Shown: positions 33,354 through 43,703, numbered from the stretch's first letter. The stretch: 64,000 nucleotides of DNA from Pseudomonadota bacterium (GCA_022566735.1 JADFIG010000004.1:62001-126000); one strand, 5' to 3'. Notes: generated by a model from the sequence alone, not told the origin. Program-made: numbers and translations.

Positions 33354-33977
33354 TCAGGATTGGCTCGGCGGCGGCGCCACCACCCCCATCGAGATGATGT
33401 ATTTCAGCGCCTCGTCCACCGACATGTGCAACTCGTGCACATCGCTGCGCGGCACGATCAGCATGAAGCCCGAGGTCGGGTTCGGCGTGGTCGGCACGTA
33501 GAGCGTCAGCATGTCCTGGGGCAGCAACTGGCCCACCTCGCCGCCGGGCTTGCCCGTGACGAAGGCGATCGTCCAGGAGCCCTGGCGGGGGTACTGCACC
33601 AGCACGGCCTGGCGGAAGGCCTGGCCACTGGAGGAAAACAGCGTGTCCGACACCTGCTTGACCGAGGTGTAGATGCTCTTGACGATGGGGATGTGCGAGA
33701 TGACCCGGTTGGACTGGTTCACCAGCCACTGGCCGGCGATGTTGGTCGCGGCCAGGCCCGTCAGCCACAGCGCGGTGACCAGGATGATGACGCTCAGGCC
33801 GGGAACGTCGCGCAGCCCCAGCAGCGGCTGGTGCAGCTCGGCGGGCAGCACCGTCAGCACGGCGTGCAGCAGCCAGGTGAAGACGCCATCCAGCGTGCCG
33901 ACAACGTTCATCAGCACCCAGATGGTGATGGCCAGCGGCAGCCAGACCAGCAGGCCGGTAAAAATGTATTTCTTCAC
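33354..33977 (-). CDS. DUF502 family membrane protein
   Basis: 207 residues. Two hydrophobic helices (about 5-27 and 60-82) precede a soluble domain with the family motif [20 protein letters not shown] (about 94-113) and FVTGKPGG. Function is unknown. The gene next to aspS and fmdB is a common arrangement in this group and suggests a housekeeping membrane role. It ends 104 bp before aspS. Confidence 0.9.
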   Translation of the reverse strand: MKKYIFTGLLVWLPLAITIWVLMNVVGTLDGVFTWLLHAVLTVLPAELHQPLLGLRDVPGLSVIILVTALWLTGLAATNIAGQWLVNQSNRVISHIPIVKSIYTSVKQVSDTLFSSSGQAFRQAVLVQYPRQGSWTIAFVTGKPGGEVGQLLPQDMLTLYVPTTPNPTSGFMLIVPRSDVHELHMSVDEALKYIISMGVVAPPPSQS

Positions 33978-34126
33978 GAAGTGGAAGCGGTGAGGGTGGG
34001 GGAGGGGAGCGCAGGCCCCCGGAAAACGGGCCGATCCGGATCGGACAGGTCCGAAAGGGGCGGGCCCGGCGTCAGCCAGGCCCGGAGCGCGCTGCTGAGC
34101 GGACTATACGGCAGGCCGCCGGTCGC

Positions 34127-34486
34127 TCAGTGACAGGCACATGACGAGCCGCAGCCCGCGGCCGGGGTGCTGCCGCCCGAGGCGCCCGAGGTGTCGGTGC
34201 TGGCCGAGTTGCTGGCGCCGCTGTGGGTGCCGCTGTCGGCCGCCGCCGTGCCTGCCGACGCCGCGGTGCCGCCAGCCACGCTGGTGCCTGCCGAAGCGCC
34301 GGAGCCGCCGCGGAAATCGGTCACGTACCAGCCCGAGCCCTTGAGCTGGAAACCGGCGGCGGTGACCTGCTTGCTGAAGGCCTCGGCGCCGCAGGCGGGG
34401 CAGGTGGTCAGGGGGGCGTCAGACATTTTCTGCAGCACGTCTTTGGCGTGGCCGCAGGCAGCGCAGCGATAAGCGTAGATGGGCAT
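34127..34486 (-). CDS. FmdB-type zinc-ribbon protein
   Basis: 119 residues. The N-terminal 50 residues form the FmdB zinc ribbon, MPIYAYRCAACGHAKDVLQK with a second pair CPAC, and GSGWYVTDFRGG. The rest is a low-complexity Gly/Ser/Ala/Thr linker ending in CGSSCACH, which could bind a further metal ion. Function of the family is not established; it may regulate transcription. It belongs to the aspS neighbourhood. Confidence 0.9.
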   Translation of the reverse strand: MPIYAYRCAACGHAKDVLQKMSDAPLTTCPACGAEAFSKQVTAAGFQLKGSGWYVTDFRGGSGASAGTSVAGGTAASAGTAAADSGTHSGASNSASTDTSGASGGSTPAAGCGSSCACH

Positions 34487-34581
34487 GGCGCAAAACCTCA
34501 GGGAAACACGGGGGGGAGCCGGGGCAAGGTCCGCAGGAACCCCCCGGGCGCCATTGTAAATGGGGCCGGGTCGGGCCGCCT

Positions 34582-36030
34582 TCAAGCCATGTGGGCCACG
34601 CGTGTGCGGTGGTCGGCCACCAGCTGCGGCGCGAGCGAGCCCAGCACCATGCCGGCCAGGGCGGCCAGCACTCCGGCGAGCTGGCCCGGGAAGGCCTCGC
34701 CCCAGCCGGGCACCAGCAGGAAGGCCAGCCAGACGCCCACGCCCGCGGTCACCGACAGCAGCGCCCCCTGGGTGGTGGCGCGCTGCCAGAACAGGCCCAG
34801 GGTCAGCGGCACGAAGGCCGCCACCAGCGTCACCTGGTAGGCCGAGGACACCAGGTCGTAGATCGCCGTGCCCTGCATCACGATGGCGTAGGTCAGCACC
34901 AGGGCGGTGAAGACGAAGATGGTGATGCGCAGCGACAGCAGCACCTGCCTGTCGCTCATGCCCGGCTGGATGTTCTTGAGGATGTTCTCGACGAAGCTCG
35001 TGGAGGGTGCCAGCAGCGTGGCCGAGGACGTCGACTTGATGGCCGACACCAGCGCGCCGAAGAAAAAGATCTGCGCCACCAGCGGCATCTTGGTGAGGAT
35101 CAGCGTGGGCAGCACCTTCTGCGGGTCGTGGGCCAGCAGGTCCCGGGTCTCGGCGGGCATGATCAGCAAGGACGAGGCCACGATGAACATGGGCACGAAG
35201 GCGAAGGCCAGGTAGCTGAAGCCGCCGATGATGGCGCCGCGGCGGGCGGTGTCGCTGTCCTTGGCCGACATCACGCGCTGGAAGACGTCCTGCTGCGGGA
35301 TCGAGCCCAGCATCATGGTGATGGCCGTGCCGATGAAGAAGAGCCAGTCCCTGGGCGTGTGCTCGGGCAGGATCCGGAACCAGTCCCTGGCCACGGCCAT
35401 CTCCAGCACCTTGTCGGCGCCGCCGGCCTGCTGACCGGCCATCACGGCGATCAGCGACAGCCCGATGACCAGCACGATCATCTGGATGAAGTCGGTCCAG
35501 GCCACGGCCAGCATGCCGCCGATCAGCACATAGACCAGCACCAGCGTGGTGCCGATGACCATGCCCACCGGCGGGGCGATGGCGCCGCCCGACAGCACCG
35601 AAAACACCAGGCCCAGGGCCGTGATCTGGGCGGCCACCCAGCCCAGGTAGCTCAGGATGATGGCGATGGAGCAGAAGATCTCCACGCCTTCGCCGAAGCG
35701 GTGGCGGTAGAAGTCGCCGATGGTCAGCAGGCTCATCTTGTAGAGCCGCGTGGCGAAGAAGGCGCCGACCAGCACCAGGCACATCGAGGCGCCGAAGGGG
35801 TCTTCCACCACCGCATGGAGGCCGCCTTCGACGAACTTGGCCGGGATGCCCATGACGGTTTCCGCGCCGAACCAGGTGGCGAAGGTGGTCGTGATGACCA
35901 TGGCCAGCGGCAGGCTGCGTCCGGCCACGGCGAAGTCGGCGGTGCTCTTGACGCGGGTGCCGGCGTAGATGCCGATGCCCATGGTGCCCACCAGGTACAG
36001 GATCACGAATGCGAGCAGCGTGGTGTTCAT
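34582..36030 (-). CDS. Sodium:solute symporter family protein
   Basis: Inner-membrane SSS (PutP/PanF-like) transporter of 482 residues with about 13 hydrophobic helices. It starts at the ATG at 36030; the open frame continues upstream inside ubiB, which is a shadow. Family segments include AVAGRSLPLAMVITTTFAT (about 35-53) and AIKSTSSATLLAPSTSFVEN (about 328-347). The substrate cannot be inferred. It lies 20 bp after ubiB in the same direction and may be cotranscribed with it. Confidence 0.88.
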   Translation of the reverse strand: MNTTLLAFVILYLVGTMGIGIYAGTRVKSTADFAVAGRSLPLAMVITTTFATWFGAETVMGIPAKFVEGGLHAVVEDPFGASMCLVLVGAFFATRLYKMSLLTIGDFYRHRFGEGVEIFCSIAIILSYLGWVAAQITALGLVFSVLSGGAIAPPVGMVIGTTLVLVYVLIGGMLAVAWTDFIQMIVLVIGLSLIAVMAGQQAGGADKVLEMAVARDWFRILPEHTPRDWLFFIGTAITMMLGSIPQQDVFQRVMSAKDSDTARRGAIIGGFSYLAFAFVPMFIVASSLLIMPAETRDLLAHDPQKVLPTLILTKMPLVAQIFFFGALVSAIKSTSSATLLAPSTSFVENILKNIQPGMSDRQVLLSLRITIFVFTALVLTYAIVMQGTAIYDLVSSAYQVTLVAAFVPLTLGLFWQRATTQGALLSVTAGVGVWLAFLLVPGWGEAFPGQLAGVLAALAGMVLGSLAPQLVADHRTRVAHMA

Positions 36031-36050
36031 GGTCGATCGTTCGGGGGCGA

Positions 36051-37622
36051 TCAGAGGGCGCCTTGCATGTGCAGCGTCAGCAAGAGCCGCGCCACCAGCA
36101 GGCCGAGCACGAAGCCCAGGCCCAGCCAGGCCACGGCCGACAGGATGCGGTTGGTGCGGCGTTGCTCCTGGAGGATGGCTTGCAGCTCCTGGCGCAGGGC
36201 GCGGTCGCCGTGTTCCAGCTGGTGGTGCAGCAGGCGGGGCAGCTCGGGCAGCAGCTTGGCGTAGCGGGGCGCCTCGCGCTTGAGGCGGCTGACCATGCCG
36301 CGCCAGCCGATCTGCTCGTGCATCCAGCGCTCCAGGAAGGGCTTGGCCGTGCTCCAGAGGTCCAGGTCGGGGTCGAGCTGGCGACCCAGGCCCTCCACAT
36401 TGAGCAGGGTTTTTTGCAGCAGCACCAGCTGGGGCTGGATCTCGACGTTGAAGCGCCGCGAGATCTGGAACAGGCGCAGCAGCACCTGGCCCAGCGAAAT
36501 TTCTTTCAGCGGGCGGTCGAAGTAGGGCTCGCAGACGGTGCGGATGGCGCCTTCGAGCTCGTCCACCCGCGTGTTGGCCGGCACCCAGCCGCTTTCGATG
36601 TGCAGCTCGGCCACGCGCTTGTAGTCGCGGTGGAAGAAGGCGATGAAGTTCTGCGCCAGGTAGTCCTTGTCGACCTCGGTGAGCGTGCCGATGATGCCGA
36701 AGTCGAGCGCGATGTAACGCCCGAAACTCAACGGGTCCAGACTGACCTGGATGTTGCCCGGGTGCATGTCGGCGTGGAAGAAGCCGTCGCGGAAGACCTG
36801 GGTGAAGAAGATGGTGACGCCGTCGCGCGCCAGCTTCTTGATGTCGACGCCGGCCTCGCGCAGCCGCGGCAGCTGGCTGATGGGCACGCCCTTCATGCGC
36901 TCCATCACCATCACGGTGGACGTGCAGAAGTCCCAGATCATCTCGGGCACGAGCACCAGGTCCAGGCCGGCCATGTTGCGGCGCAGCTGGGCGGCATTGG
37001 CGGCTTCGCGCACGAGGTCGAGCTCGTCGTGCAGGTATTTGTCGAACTCGGCGACCACCTCGCGCGGCTTGAGGCGCTTGCCGTCGGCCCACAGGCGCTC
37101 CACCCAGCCGGCCAGGGTGCGCATGATGGCCAGGTCGTCGTCGATGACGTCGAGCATGCCGGGGCGCAGCACCTTGACGGCCACCTCTCGGCCGTCGTGC
37201 AGCACGGCGAAGTGCACCTGCGCGATGGAGGCGCTGGCGATGGGGTCGGCGTCGAACTGCTGGAAGACGGCGCTCAGCGGGCGGCCCAGGGCCTTTTCGA
37301 CCAGGCGGGCCGATTCCGCGCTGGAAAACGGTGGCACATCGTCTTGCAGGCGCGCGAGCTCATCGGCCACGTCCGGCGGCAGCAGGTCGCGCCGCGTCGA
37401 CAGCATCTGGCCGAACTTGACGAAGATGGGGCCGAGGCGCTCCAGGGCCTCGCGCAGGCGCTGGCCGCGGCTGCCGCTGAAGCGGCGACCCAGGGTGACG
37501 AAGCGGGCCAGGCGGCTGAGGCCGGGGCGACGCAGGCTGTCGAGCAGCAGGCCGTCGAGGCCGTGGCCGAGCACGACCCAGGCGATGAACAGCGGGCGAA
37601 AGAGCGAACGCATCGTGCGCAA
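36051..37622 (-). CDS. ubiB: Ubiquinone biosynthesis protein UbiB
   Basis: Atypical kinase/ATPase needed for coenzyme Q synthesis, membrane-anchored. It has 523 residues. The family KxGQ motif is [11 protein letters not shown] (about 67-77), followed by SIAQVHFA and the catalytic DFG in IALDFGIIG (about 291-299). A hydrophobic C-terminal hairpin (about 498-516) follows. An ATG at 37613 is an alternative start. It follows ubiJ by 15 bp, the usual ubiJ-ubiB order. Confidence 0.95.
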   Translation of the reverse strand: MRTMRSLFRPLFIAWVVLGHGLDGLLLDSLRRPGLSRLARFVTLGRRFSGSRGQRLREALERLGPIFVKFGQMLSTRRDLLPPDVADELARLQDDVPPFSSAESARLVEKALGRPLSAVFQQFDADPIASASIAQVHFAVLHDGREVAVKVLRPGMLDVIDDDLAIMRTLAGWVERLWADGKRLKPREVVAEFDKYLHDELDLVREAANAAQLRRNMAGLDLVLVPEMIWDFCTSTVMVMERMKGVPISQLPRLREAGVDIKKLARDGVTIFFTQVFRDGFFHADMHPGNIQVSLDPLSFGRYIALDFGIIGTLTEVDKDYLAQNFIAFFHRDYKRVAELHIESGWVPANTRVDELEGAIRTVCEPYFDRPLKEISLGQVLLRLFQISRRFNVEIQPQLVLLQKTLLNVEGLGRQLDPDLDLWSTAKPFLERWMHEQIGWRGMVSRLKREAPRYAKLLPELPRLLHHQLEHGDRALRQELQAILQEQRRTNRILSAVAWLGLGFVLGLLVARLLLTLHMQGAL

Positions 37623-37637
37623 TGCCGGACGTCGGGC

Positions 37638-38213
37638 TCAGCGCGGCTTGAAGCGCTGCAGGGCCTGGCGCACCTGGGCGCCCAGTTGGCGCAGCAGCTC
37701 GGCCGGGGTGTGGCCCAGCCAGCGGGCGACGTCGTCTTCGAGGTCCCAGCGCAGGTTCTTCATCAGCCAGGAGGCGACTTCGGCCAGGGCGGCATCGCCC
37801 TCGATCTGCACCTCGGGGCGTTCGCCGCGCAGGCCTTGCTTGAGCATGGACAGCGGGTCGTCCAGGCGCACGGTCAGGATCAGGCCGCCGGCCGGCGCGC
37901 CGGGGGGGAGGGGGCTGCCTTCGGGCGTTGCCGTCGCGGCTTCGGCCGGCTCGACCAGCTCGACCAGGCCGGCCGGGGTGATGCGCAACCGCACCGGCGG
38001 GGGCGTCAGGTCGCTGGGCAGCAGGGCGGCCAGCAGGGGCAGCGCCGGGAGCGCGGGCAGGGGGTTGCCCAGGAAGCGCAGGTCGATGGCGCTGCCGGCG
38101 TGCGGGCGCAAGCGGGCGCTGGCCTGCGGTTCGCTGGCGACCACGTGGTTGAGCAGCAGCACCAGCCGCGCCACGGCCGCGGGGGCCAGCCAGGATGTCA
38201 GGGAAGAAGGCAT
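37638..38213 (-). CDS. ubiJ: Ubiquinone biosynthesis accessory factor UbiJ
   Basis: SCP2-domain protein that binds lipid intermediates in the ubiquinone assembly complex. It has 191 residues. Most of it is an SCP2-like fold (DLRFLG... to SWLMKNLRWDLEDDVARWLG, about 40-170) with a C-terminal helix. A Pro/Gly-rich insertion (about 93-108) is likely a surface loop. It starts the ubiJ-ubiB transcript; upstream lies the promoter gap shared with the divergent exopolysaccharide cluster. Confidence 0.85.
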   Translation of the reverse strand: MPSSLTSWLAPAAVARLVLLLNHVVASEPQASARLRPHAGSAIDLRFLGNPLPALPALPLLAALLPSDLTPPPVRLRITPAGLVELVEPAEAATATPEGSPLPPGAPAGGLILTVRLDDPLSMLKQGLRGERPEVQIEGDAALAEVASWLMKNLRWDLEDDVARWLGHTPAELLRQLGAQVRQALQRFKPR

Positions 38214-38444
38214 GGCGCGATTGTAGGGGGGCGCCGACACCACCCTGAAACCCCGGGGGTGCGTGGGCGAATCCCGGTCAATCTGTCATCTTTTTTGATC
38301 CACAATGTCCGATCGGGACTGTGTCTGGCGCTGTGCCAGGCATGTGCCTGCCGACCGTCCCCAGGCTGTTTCGGGGGCGGAAGGCGGCCCGGCATGGTGC
38401 GGCGTCGTGCTTTGTTCCTGGTTCCTGAAGCGCTCCTGGCATCC

Positions 38445-39839
38445 ATGTTCAACAACCGCAACTACAACCGCACCTTTTTCAACGCCCCGCAGTCGGTCAC
38501 GTCTTTCGTGGCGGCGTTCCTGGAGCCCTTCATCACCGTGGCCACCCTGGCCGGATCGATGGCCTATGGCAACGAGCCGATGGGGCGTGCGGCCATGGCC
38601 CTGTGTCTCCTGGTGTTCGCGCTGACCTTCCCGGGGCGCAACCGTTTCATGGTCTCCAAGCTGGAGGCCCTCATCGACATCGTCGGTTCCTGGGTGTCGA
38701 TGCTTGCCATCCTGTGGTTGTGCGGCTATGCCACCAACAGCCTGCTGTTTTTCGATTTCGACGTGATGCTGACCTGGGCCGTGGTCACACCGGTCGTGCA
38801 GTGGGCAGCGGTGCTGCTAGGCAAGGCCGTGCTCAAGCACCAGGCCGGGCAGCCGGGCACACGCCGTCGCGCCATCGTCGTGGGCGCCGGCCCGCTGGGT
38901 GGCAAGGTGGCCCGCGCGTTGCAAAGCAACCGTGACCAGATCACCGAGTTCGTCGGCTACTTCGACGACCGCACCGACAGCCGCGTGCTGCCCGAGGCCA
39001 TCAGCATGCGCCTGGGCGGGCTGCGCGACGTGGCCAACTACGTCTACGCGCACGGCATCCACGAGGTCTACATCACCCTGCCGCTGGGCTCGCAGCCGCG
39101 CATCGTCGAGTTGCTGGAGGCCGTGCAGGGCACCACCGCCTCGCTGTACTTCGTGCCGGACGTCTTCGGCATCAGCATCATCCAGGGTCGCCTGCAGGAC
39201 ATGAACGGCGTGCCGGTGGTCGGCATCTGCGAAACCCCCTTCACCGGCACCAACGAGTTGGTCAAGCGCGTCTCCGACATCATCCTGGCCAGCATCATCC
39301 TGGTGCTGATCTCGCCGCTGCTGCTGGCCGTGGCCATCGGGGTGAAGATGTCCTCGCCGGGGCCCGTCATCTTCCGCCAGAAGCGCAACGGTCTGGATGG
39401 CGAGGAGATCATCGTCTACAAGTTCCGCTCCATGCGCACCCAGGACAACGGCGCGGTGGTCAAGCAGGCCACCAAGGGCGATCCGCGCATCACGCCCTTC
39501 GGTGCCTTCATCCGCAAGACATCGCTGGACGAGTTGCCGCAGTTCATCAACGTGCTGCAGGGCCGCATGAGCATCGTCGGGCCGCGCCCGCACGCCGTGG
39601 CCCACAACGAGGAGTACCGCCGCATCATCAAGTCCTACATGGTGCGCCACAAGGTGCGCCCGGGCATCACGGGATGGGCGCAGGTGAACGGCTACCGAGG
39701 CGAGACCGAGACCCTGGACAAGATGCAGGCGCGTGTCGAGTTCGACCTGGAGTATCTGCGCAACTGGTCGCTGGCGCTGGACCTGCAGATCATCATCCGC
39801 ACCATCCGCCTGATGCTGTTCGACCGCAACGCTTATTGA
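38445..39839 (+). CDS. Undecaprenyl-phosphate sugar phosphotransferase (WcaJ/EpsB type)
   Basis: Priming enzyme of exopolysaccharide synthesis, transferring a hexose-1-phosphate to undecaprenyl phosphate at the inner membrane. It has 464 residues. There are four hydrophobic N-terminal helices (to about 130) and a CoA-binding-like cytoplasmic domain (RRAIVVGAGPLGGKVARAL, about 143-161). The catalytic bacterial sugar transferase domain (about 275-464) has KMSSPGPVIFRQKRNG, YKFRSMR and SLDELPQFINVLQGRMSIVG. The first gene of the EPS cluster, it follows a 231-bp gap with several hairpins but no recognisable riboswitch. Confidence 0.93.
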   Translation: MFNNRNYNRTFFNAPQSVTSFVAAFLEPFITVATLAGSMAYGNEPMGRAAMALCLLVFALTFPGRNRFMVSKLEALIDIVGSWVSMLAILWLCGYATNSLLFFDFDVMLTWAVVTPVVQWAAVLLGKAVLKHQAGQPGTRRRAIVVGAGPLGGKVARALQSNRDQITEFVGYFDDRTDSRVLPEAISMRLGGLRDVANYVYAHGIHEVYITLPLGSQPRIVELLEAVQGTTASLYFVPDVFGISIIQGRLQDMNGVPVVGICETPFTGTNELVKRVSDIILASIILVLISPLLLAVAIGVKMSSPGPVIFRQKRNGLDGEEIIVYKFRSMRTQDNGAVVKQATKGDPRITPFGAFIRKTSLDELPQFINVLQGRMSIVGPRPHAVAHNEEYRRIIKSYMVRHKVRPGITGWAQVNGYRGETETLDKMQARVEFDLEYLRNWSLALDLQIIIRTIRLMLFDRNAY

Positions 39840-39859
39840 GAAACAAAGCCGAGGTGAGA

Positions 39860-41158
39860 GTGAAGATCCTGTCCACGCCCCCGAACACGCTGGTGCCGCG
39901 CAAGGCGGTCTGGGCCCTTGCGGTCTGCGGCGCCACCCTCCTGGCCACCCCGGGCGTCGTGTGCGCGGAGAACTCGCCGCTGTCCCTGACCCTGTCGCAG
40001 AACCTGCGCCGGGACAGCAACCTGCTGCGCTCGACCAATGCGCAAAGCGACACGGTCAGCACCACCGCCATCCGGGGCGACCTGAGCAAGGCCTATGGCC
40101 GCCAGACCATCAAGGCCTCGGCGCGCTTCGGGCGCGTGAGCTACGACCGCTTCAGCCAGCTGGACAACGACCAGAAGGACCTCAACGCCAGCCTGACGTC
40201 GAGCTTCGCTTCCAACTGGCTGGCCGCGCTGAACGCCAGCGACGCCACCAGCCTGAACGCCCCGCAGGACAACCCCATCAACAACCGCCTGCTGCGCAAT
40301 GTGCGGCACTACAAGAACGTCAACGGTTCGCTGCAGTACGGCAACGGCGGCACCTGGGCGGTGGTGGGCAGTTTCGACCGCAACCGCATCAACTATTCGG
40401 AGCCGGTGTTCCAGTTGCAGAACGCCGAGCAGCAGTCCGAGGGCGTGCGCCTGGTCTACAACGCCACCGACATGCTGAACTTCGGCATCGGCCCGCGTTT
40501 CGTGCGCACCAAGTACCCGAACAACAGCACCGTCGTCGAAGCCAAGGACCGCAACCTGGACTTCACGGTGAACTGGCAGGCCACCGGCCTGAGCAGCCTC
40601 AACGCGCTGCTGAGCCGGCGCGAGAGCACGCAGGGTGTCGGTGGGGGGCGCAACATCAACGCCTGGACCGGCTCGCTGGGCTGGAACTACACGCCGCGTG
40701 GCCGCCTGTCCTATGACCTGAGCCTGACGCGCGCCACCAACGCCGACCGGTTCCAGGATGTGCAGGCTTTCACGTTCTTCGGCAACAACCTGCGTTCCGT
40801 GCAGAACGTGGCGCTGGACACCACGACCACGGCGCTGCGTGCATCGGCGTCGGCCCAGGTCACCGGCAAGATCTCGACCGGCCTGAGCTATGGCCTGACC
40901 TACTACGACATCAGCAACGACCGCAGCCGCTCGGCCACGGGCGTGCCCATCGTGGACCAGTTGCTGGGCAACAATGCCTCGTCTTCGAGCTCCAGCAGCC
41001 GCCTGCAGAACATCGGCTGGTCGGTGAACTACGCGGCCTACCGCTGGCTGGGCGTGAACTGTGCCTTGCAGTTCTACAAGCAGACGGCCGACATGAACCG
41101 GCCGCGCTACAGCGGCCACTCGGTCGATTGCGGCGCGTCCGTCACCCTGGATCCCTGA
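39860..41158 (+). CDS. epsL: EpsL-like outer-membrane beta-barrel protein
   Basis: Predicted outer-membrane barrel for exopolysaccharide export. From a GTG at 39860 with GAGGTGAG just upstream, it has 432 residues: a signal peptide (to about residue 35, GVVCA), then repeated amphipathic beta-strands. The start of the mature protein (SLTLSQNLRRDSNLLRST) and the overall plan match the EpsL family linked to exosortase-B (PEP-CTERM) EPS loci. No exosortase or chain-length Wzc protein is in the window. A second in-frame GTG at 39854 is possible. Confidence 0.78.
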   Translation: MKILSTPPNTLVPRKAVWALAVCGATLLATPGVVCAENSPLSLTLSQNLRRDSNLLRSTNAQSDTVSTTAIRGDLSKAYGRQTIKASARFGRVSYDRFSQLDNDQKDLNASLTSSFASNWLAALNASDATSLNAPQDNPINNRLLRNVRHYKNVNGSLQYGNGGTWAVVGSFDRNRINYSEPVFQLQNAEQQSEGVRLVYNATDMLNFGIGPRFVRTKYPNNSTVVEAKDRNLDFTVNWQATGLSSLNALLSRRESTQGVGGGRNINAWTGSLGWNYTPRGRLSYDLSLTRATNADRFQDVQAFTFFGNNLRSVQNVALDTTTTALRASASAQVTGKISTGLSYGLTYYDISNDRSRSATGVPIVDQLLGNNASSSSSSSRLQNIGWSVNYAAYRWLGVNCALQFYKQTADMNRPRYSGHSVDCGASVTLDP

Positions 41159-41179
41159 GCAGCCCAAGCGGAGTTCCCC

Positions 41180-42211
41180 ATGCCTTGCATTTTGCTGACC
41201 GGTGCCACCGGTTACATCGCTTCCCACATGTGGCTGGTGGCCCAGGAAGCCGGCTTCGACGTCGTCGGTGTCGACAGCCTCGTCAACAGCTCGCCGCGCG
41301 TGCTCGACCGCCTCCAGGCCATCGGCGGCCACGAGCCGGTGTTCGTGCAGGGCGATGTGCGCGATGCCGCGGTGATGGACCGCTGCTTCGAGCTCGCCAA
41401 GGAGCGCTTCGGCAGCGTGCAGGCCGTGGTGCACTTCGCGGCGCTGAAGGCCGTGGGCGAGTCGGTCGAGCGCCCGCTGGACTATTTCGACAACAACCTC
41501 GGTGGCCTGCTGTCGGTCTGCCAGGCCATGCAGCGCCACGGCGTCTTCGACCTGGTGTTCAGCTCCTCGGCCACGGTGTACGGCCAGCCCGATCGCCTGC
41601 CCATCACCGAGGACTCGCCGCTGCGCGCCACCAACCCCTACGGCCAGACCAAGCTGATCGGCGAGGAGTTGCTGCGCGAGTTGGAGCGCTGCGACAAGCG
41701 CTGGCACATTGCCTGCCTGCGTTACTTCAACCCGGTGGGGGCGCACGTCAGTGGCCTCATCGGCGAGGATCCGCGCGGCATCCCCAACAACCTGATGCCC
41801 TACGTGGCCCAGGTGGCCGTGGGCAAGCGCCCGCACCTCAATGTGTTCGGCAACGATTACGACACGCCCGATGGCACCGGCGTGCGCGACTACATCCATG
41901 TGATGGACCTGGCCGAGGGCCATGTGGCGGCGCTGCGCTACCTCGACGCCCAGCGGCAGTCGCTGACCGTCAACCTGGGCACCGGCCAGGGCTACAGCGT
42001 GCTGGAGCTGGCGCGGGCCTATGGCGAGGCGGCCGACCGGGAGGTGCCCGTGGTGTTCGCGCCGCGCCGCGCGGGTGACGTGGCCGCCTGCTATGCCGAC
42101 CCGGCGAAGGCCGAGGCCCTGATGGGCTGGAAAGCCCGCCGTGGCCTGAAAGACATGTGCGTGGACTCCTGGCGCTGGCAGTCCACCAACCCGCAAGGTT
42201 TCGAAGGTTGA
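41180..42211 (+). CDS. galE: UDP-glucose 4-epimerase
   Basis: Interconverts UDP-glucose and UDP-galactose, supplying EPS precursors. It has 343 residues. The NAD-binding start reads LTGATGYIASH, where most GalE have GGAGYIGSH. The catalytic Ser/Tyr/Lys set is in VFSSSATVYG (about 129-138) and NPYGQTK (about 153-159). A GGAG site lies 7 nt before the ATG. Confidence 0.94.
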   Translation: MPCILLTGATGYIASHMWLVAQEAGFDVVGVDSLVNSSPRVLDRLQAIGGHEPVFVQGDVRDAAVMDRCFELAKERFGSVQAVVHFAALKAVGESVERPLDYFDNNLGGLLSVCQAMQRHGVFDLVFSSSATVYGQPDRLPITEDSPLRATNPYGQTKLIGEELLRELERCDKRWHIACLRYFNPVGAHVSGLIGEDPRGIPNNLMPYVAQVAVGKRPHLNVFGNDYDTPDGTGVRDYIHVMDLAEGHVAALRYLDAQRQSLTVNLGTGQGYSVLELARAYGEAADREVPVVFAPRRAGDVAACYADPAKAEALMGWKARRGLKDMCVDSWRWQSTNPQGFEG

Positions 42212-42216
42212 AAACC

Positions 42217-43671
42217 ATGACGCATTCCGTTCTGCCCGTGATCATGGCGGGCGGCTCCGGCACCCGCCTGTGGCCGCTGTCGCGCGCGCTCTACCCCAAG
42301 CAGTTCCTCATCCTGCAGGGCAACCAGAGCCTGTTCCAGCAAGCCCACCTGCGCCTGCAGGAACTGGCCTGCGAGGACATCGCCGTGGCCAGGCCCTGCG
42401 TGGTCGGCAACGAGGAGCACCGCTTCCTGGTGCTCGACCAGCTGCGCGAAATCCAGGGCGAGCCCTCGTCGCTGCTGCTGGAGCCCGCGGGCCGCAACAC
42501 CGCCCCGGCCGTCACCCTGGCGGCCCTGCAGGCCACGGCCGATGGCGCCGACCCCATCCTGGTGGTCACGCCCGCCGACCAGACCGTGACCGATGCCGCG
42601 GCCTACACCGCCGCCTTGCGCACGGCGGTGCGTGCCGCCGCGTCTGGCGACATCGTCATCCTGGGCATCACGCCGGACCGCCCCGAAACCGGCTTCGGCT
42701 ACATCCGCACCGGCGCGGCGAACGCCGAGGGCGTGCGCGATGTGGCGGCCTTCGTCGAGAAGCCCGACCTGGCCACGGCCCAGACCTACCTGGCCGACGG
42801 CGGCTATTTCTGGAACAGCGGCATGTTCGTGATGCGGGCCTCGCGCTGGCTGGCCGCCCTGGCGCATTTCCGCCAGGACATCGCCGACACGACCCGCGCT
42901 TCCTTCGACGTGCGCTCCACGGACGCGCAGTTCGTGCGCCCGGGCAAGGCCGAGTTCCAGGCCGTGCCGTCCGAGTCGGTGGACTACGCCGTGATGGAGC
43001 AGTGCCCCAGCCAGCCCGGCTGCGGCTTCGCGGTGCGCATGGTGCCGCTGGACGCCGGCTGGTCCGACCTGGGGGCCTGGGATGCCGTCTGGCAGGTCAG
43101 CCCGCGCGATGCCGATGGCAATGCCGCGCAGGGCGACGCCATCGTCGAGAGCAGCCACAACACCCTGGTGCATGCCACCAGCCGCCTGGTCGCGGCCGTG
43201 GGCCTGGACAACGTGGTCGTGGTGGAGACGCCCGACGCCGTGCTGGTGGCCGACCGCAGCCGCAGCCAGGAGGTCAAGAAGATCGTGGGCAAGCTGGACG
43301 CGCGCCAGCGCAGCGAGGGCACGCTGCACCGCCGTGTGCACCGCCCCTGGGGCTGGTACGACTCCATCGACATGGGGCCGCGCTTCCAGGTCAAGCGCAT
43401 CATGGTCAAGCCCAAGGCGTCCTTGAGCCTGCAGATGCACCACCACCGCGCCGAGCACTGGATCGTGGTGAGCGGCACCGCCGAAGTCACGGTGGGCGAC
43501 AAGGTCGTGCTGCTGTCGGAGAACCAGTCGACCTACATCCCGCTGGGCACGGTGCACCGCCTGATCAACCCGGGCGCGATCCCGCTGGAGATCATCGAGG
43601 TGCAGTCGGGCAGCTACCTGGGCGAGGACGACATCGTGCGCTTCCAGGACAACTACGGGCGCTCGGCCTGA
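42217..43671 (+). CDS. manC: Mannose-1-P guanylyltransferase / mannose-6-P isomerase
   Basis: Bifunctional enzyme (ManC/CpsB/AlgA) making GDP-mannose for polysaccharide. It has 484 residues. The nucleotidyltransferase domain starts VIMAGGSGTRLWPLSRALYP (about 9-28) with FVEKPD near 184, and the C-terminal isomerase cupin has RPWGWYD and LQMHHHRAEHWIVVSG (about 405-420). The ATG at 42217 lies 6 bp after galE. It is the last gene before a strong terminator. Confidence 0.96.
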   Translation: MTHSVLPVIMAGGSGTRLWPLSRALYPKQFLILQGNQSLFQQAHLRLQELACEDIAVARPCVVGNEEHRFLVLDQLREIQGEPSSLLLEPAGRNTAPAVTLAALQATADGADPILVVTPADQTVTDAAAYTAALRTAVRAAASGDIVILGITPDRPETGFGYIRTGAANAEGVRDVAAFVEKPDLATAQTYLADGGYFWNSGMFVMRASRWLAALAHFRQDIADTTRASFDVRSTDAQFVRPGKAEFQAVPSESVDYAVMEQCPSQPGCGFAVRMVPLDAGWSDLGAWDAVWQVSPRDADGNAAQGDAIVESSHNTLVHATSRLVAAVGLDNVVVVETPDAVLVADRSRSQEVKKIVGKLDARQRSEGTLHRRVHRPWGWYDSIDMGPRFQVKRIMVKPKASLSLQMHHHRAEHWIVVSGTAEVTVGDKVVLLSENQSTYIPLGTVHRLINPGAIPLEIIEVQSGSYLGEDDIVRFQDNYGRSA

Positions 43672-43703
43672 GCGCCTGAAGCCCCCCCGAACCATGGCAG
43701 ATC

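Noticed and set aside
38214-38444. Riboswitch upstream of the exopolysaccharide cluster
   Set aside because: Several hairpins exist, but no conserved core of a c-di-GMP, c-di-AMP or other known riboswitch was found.
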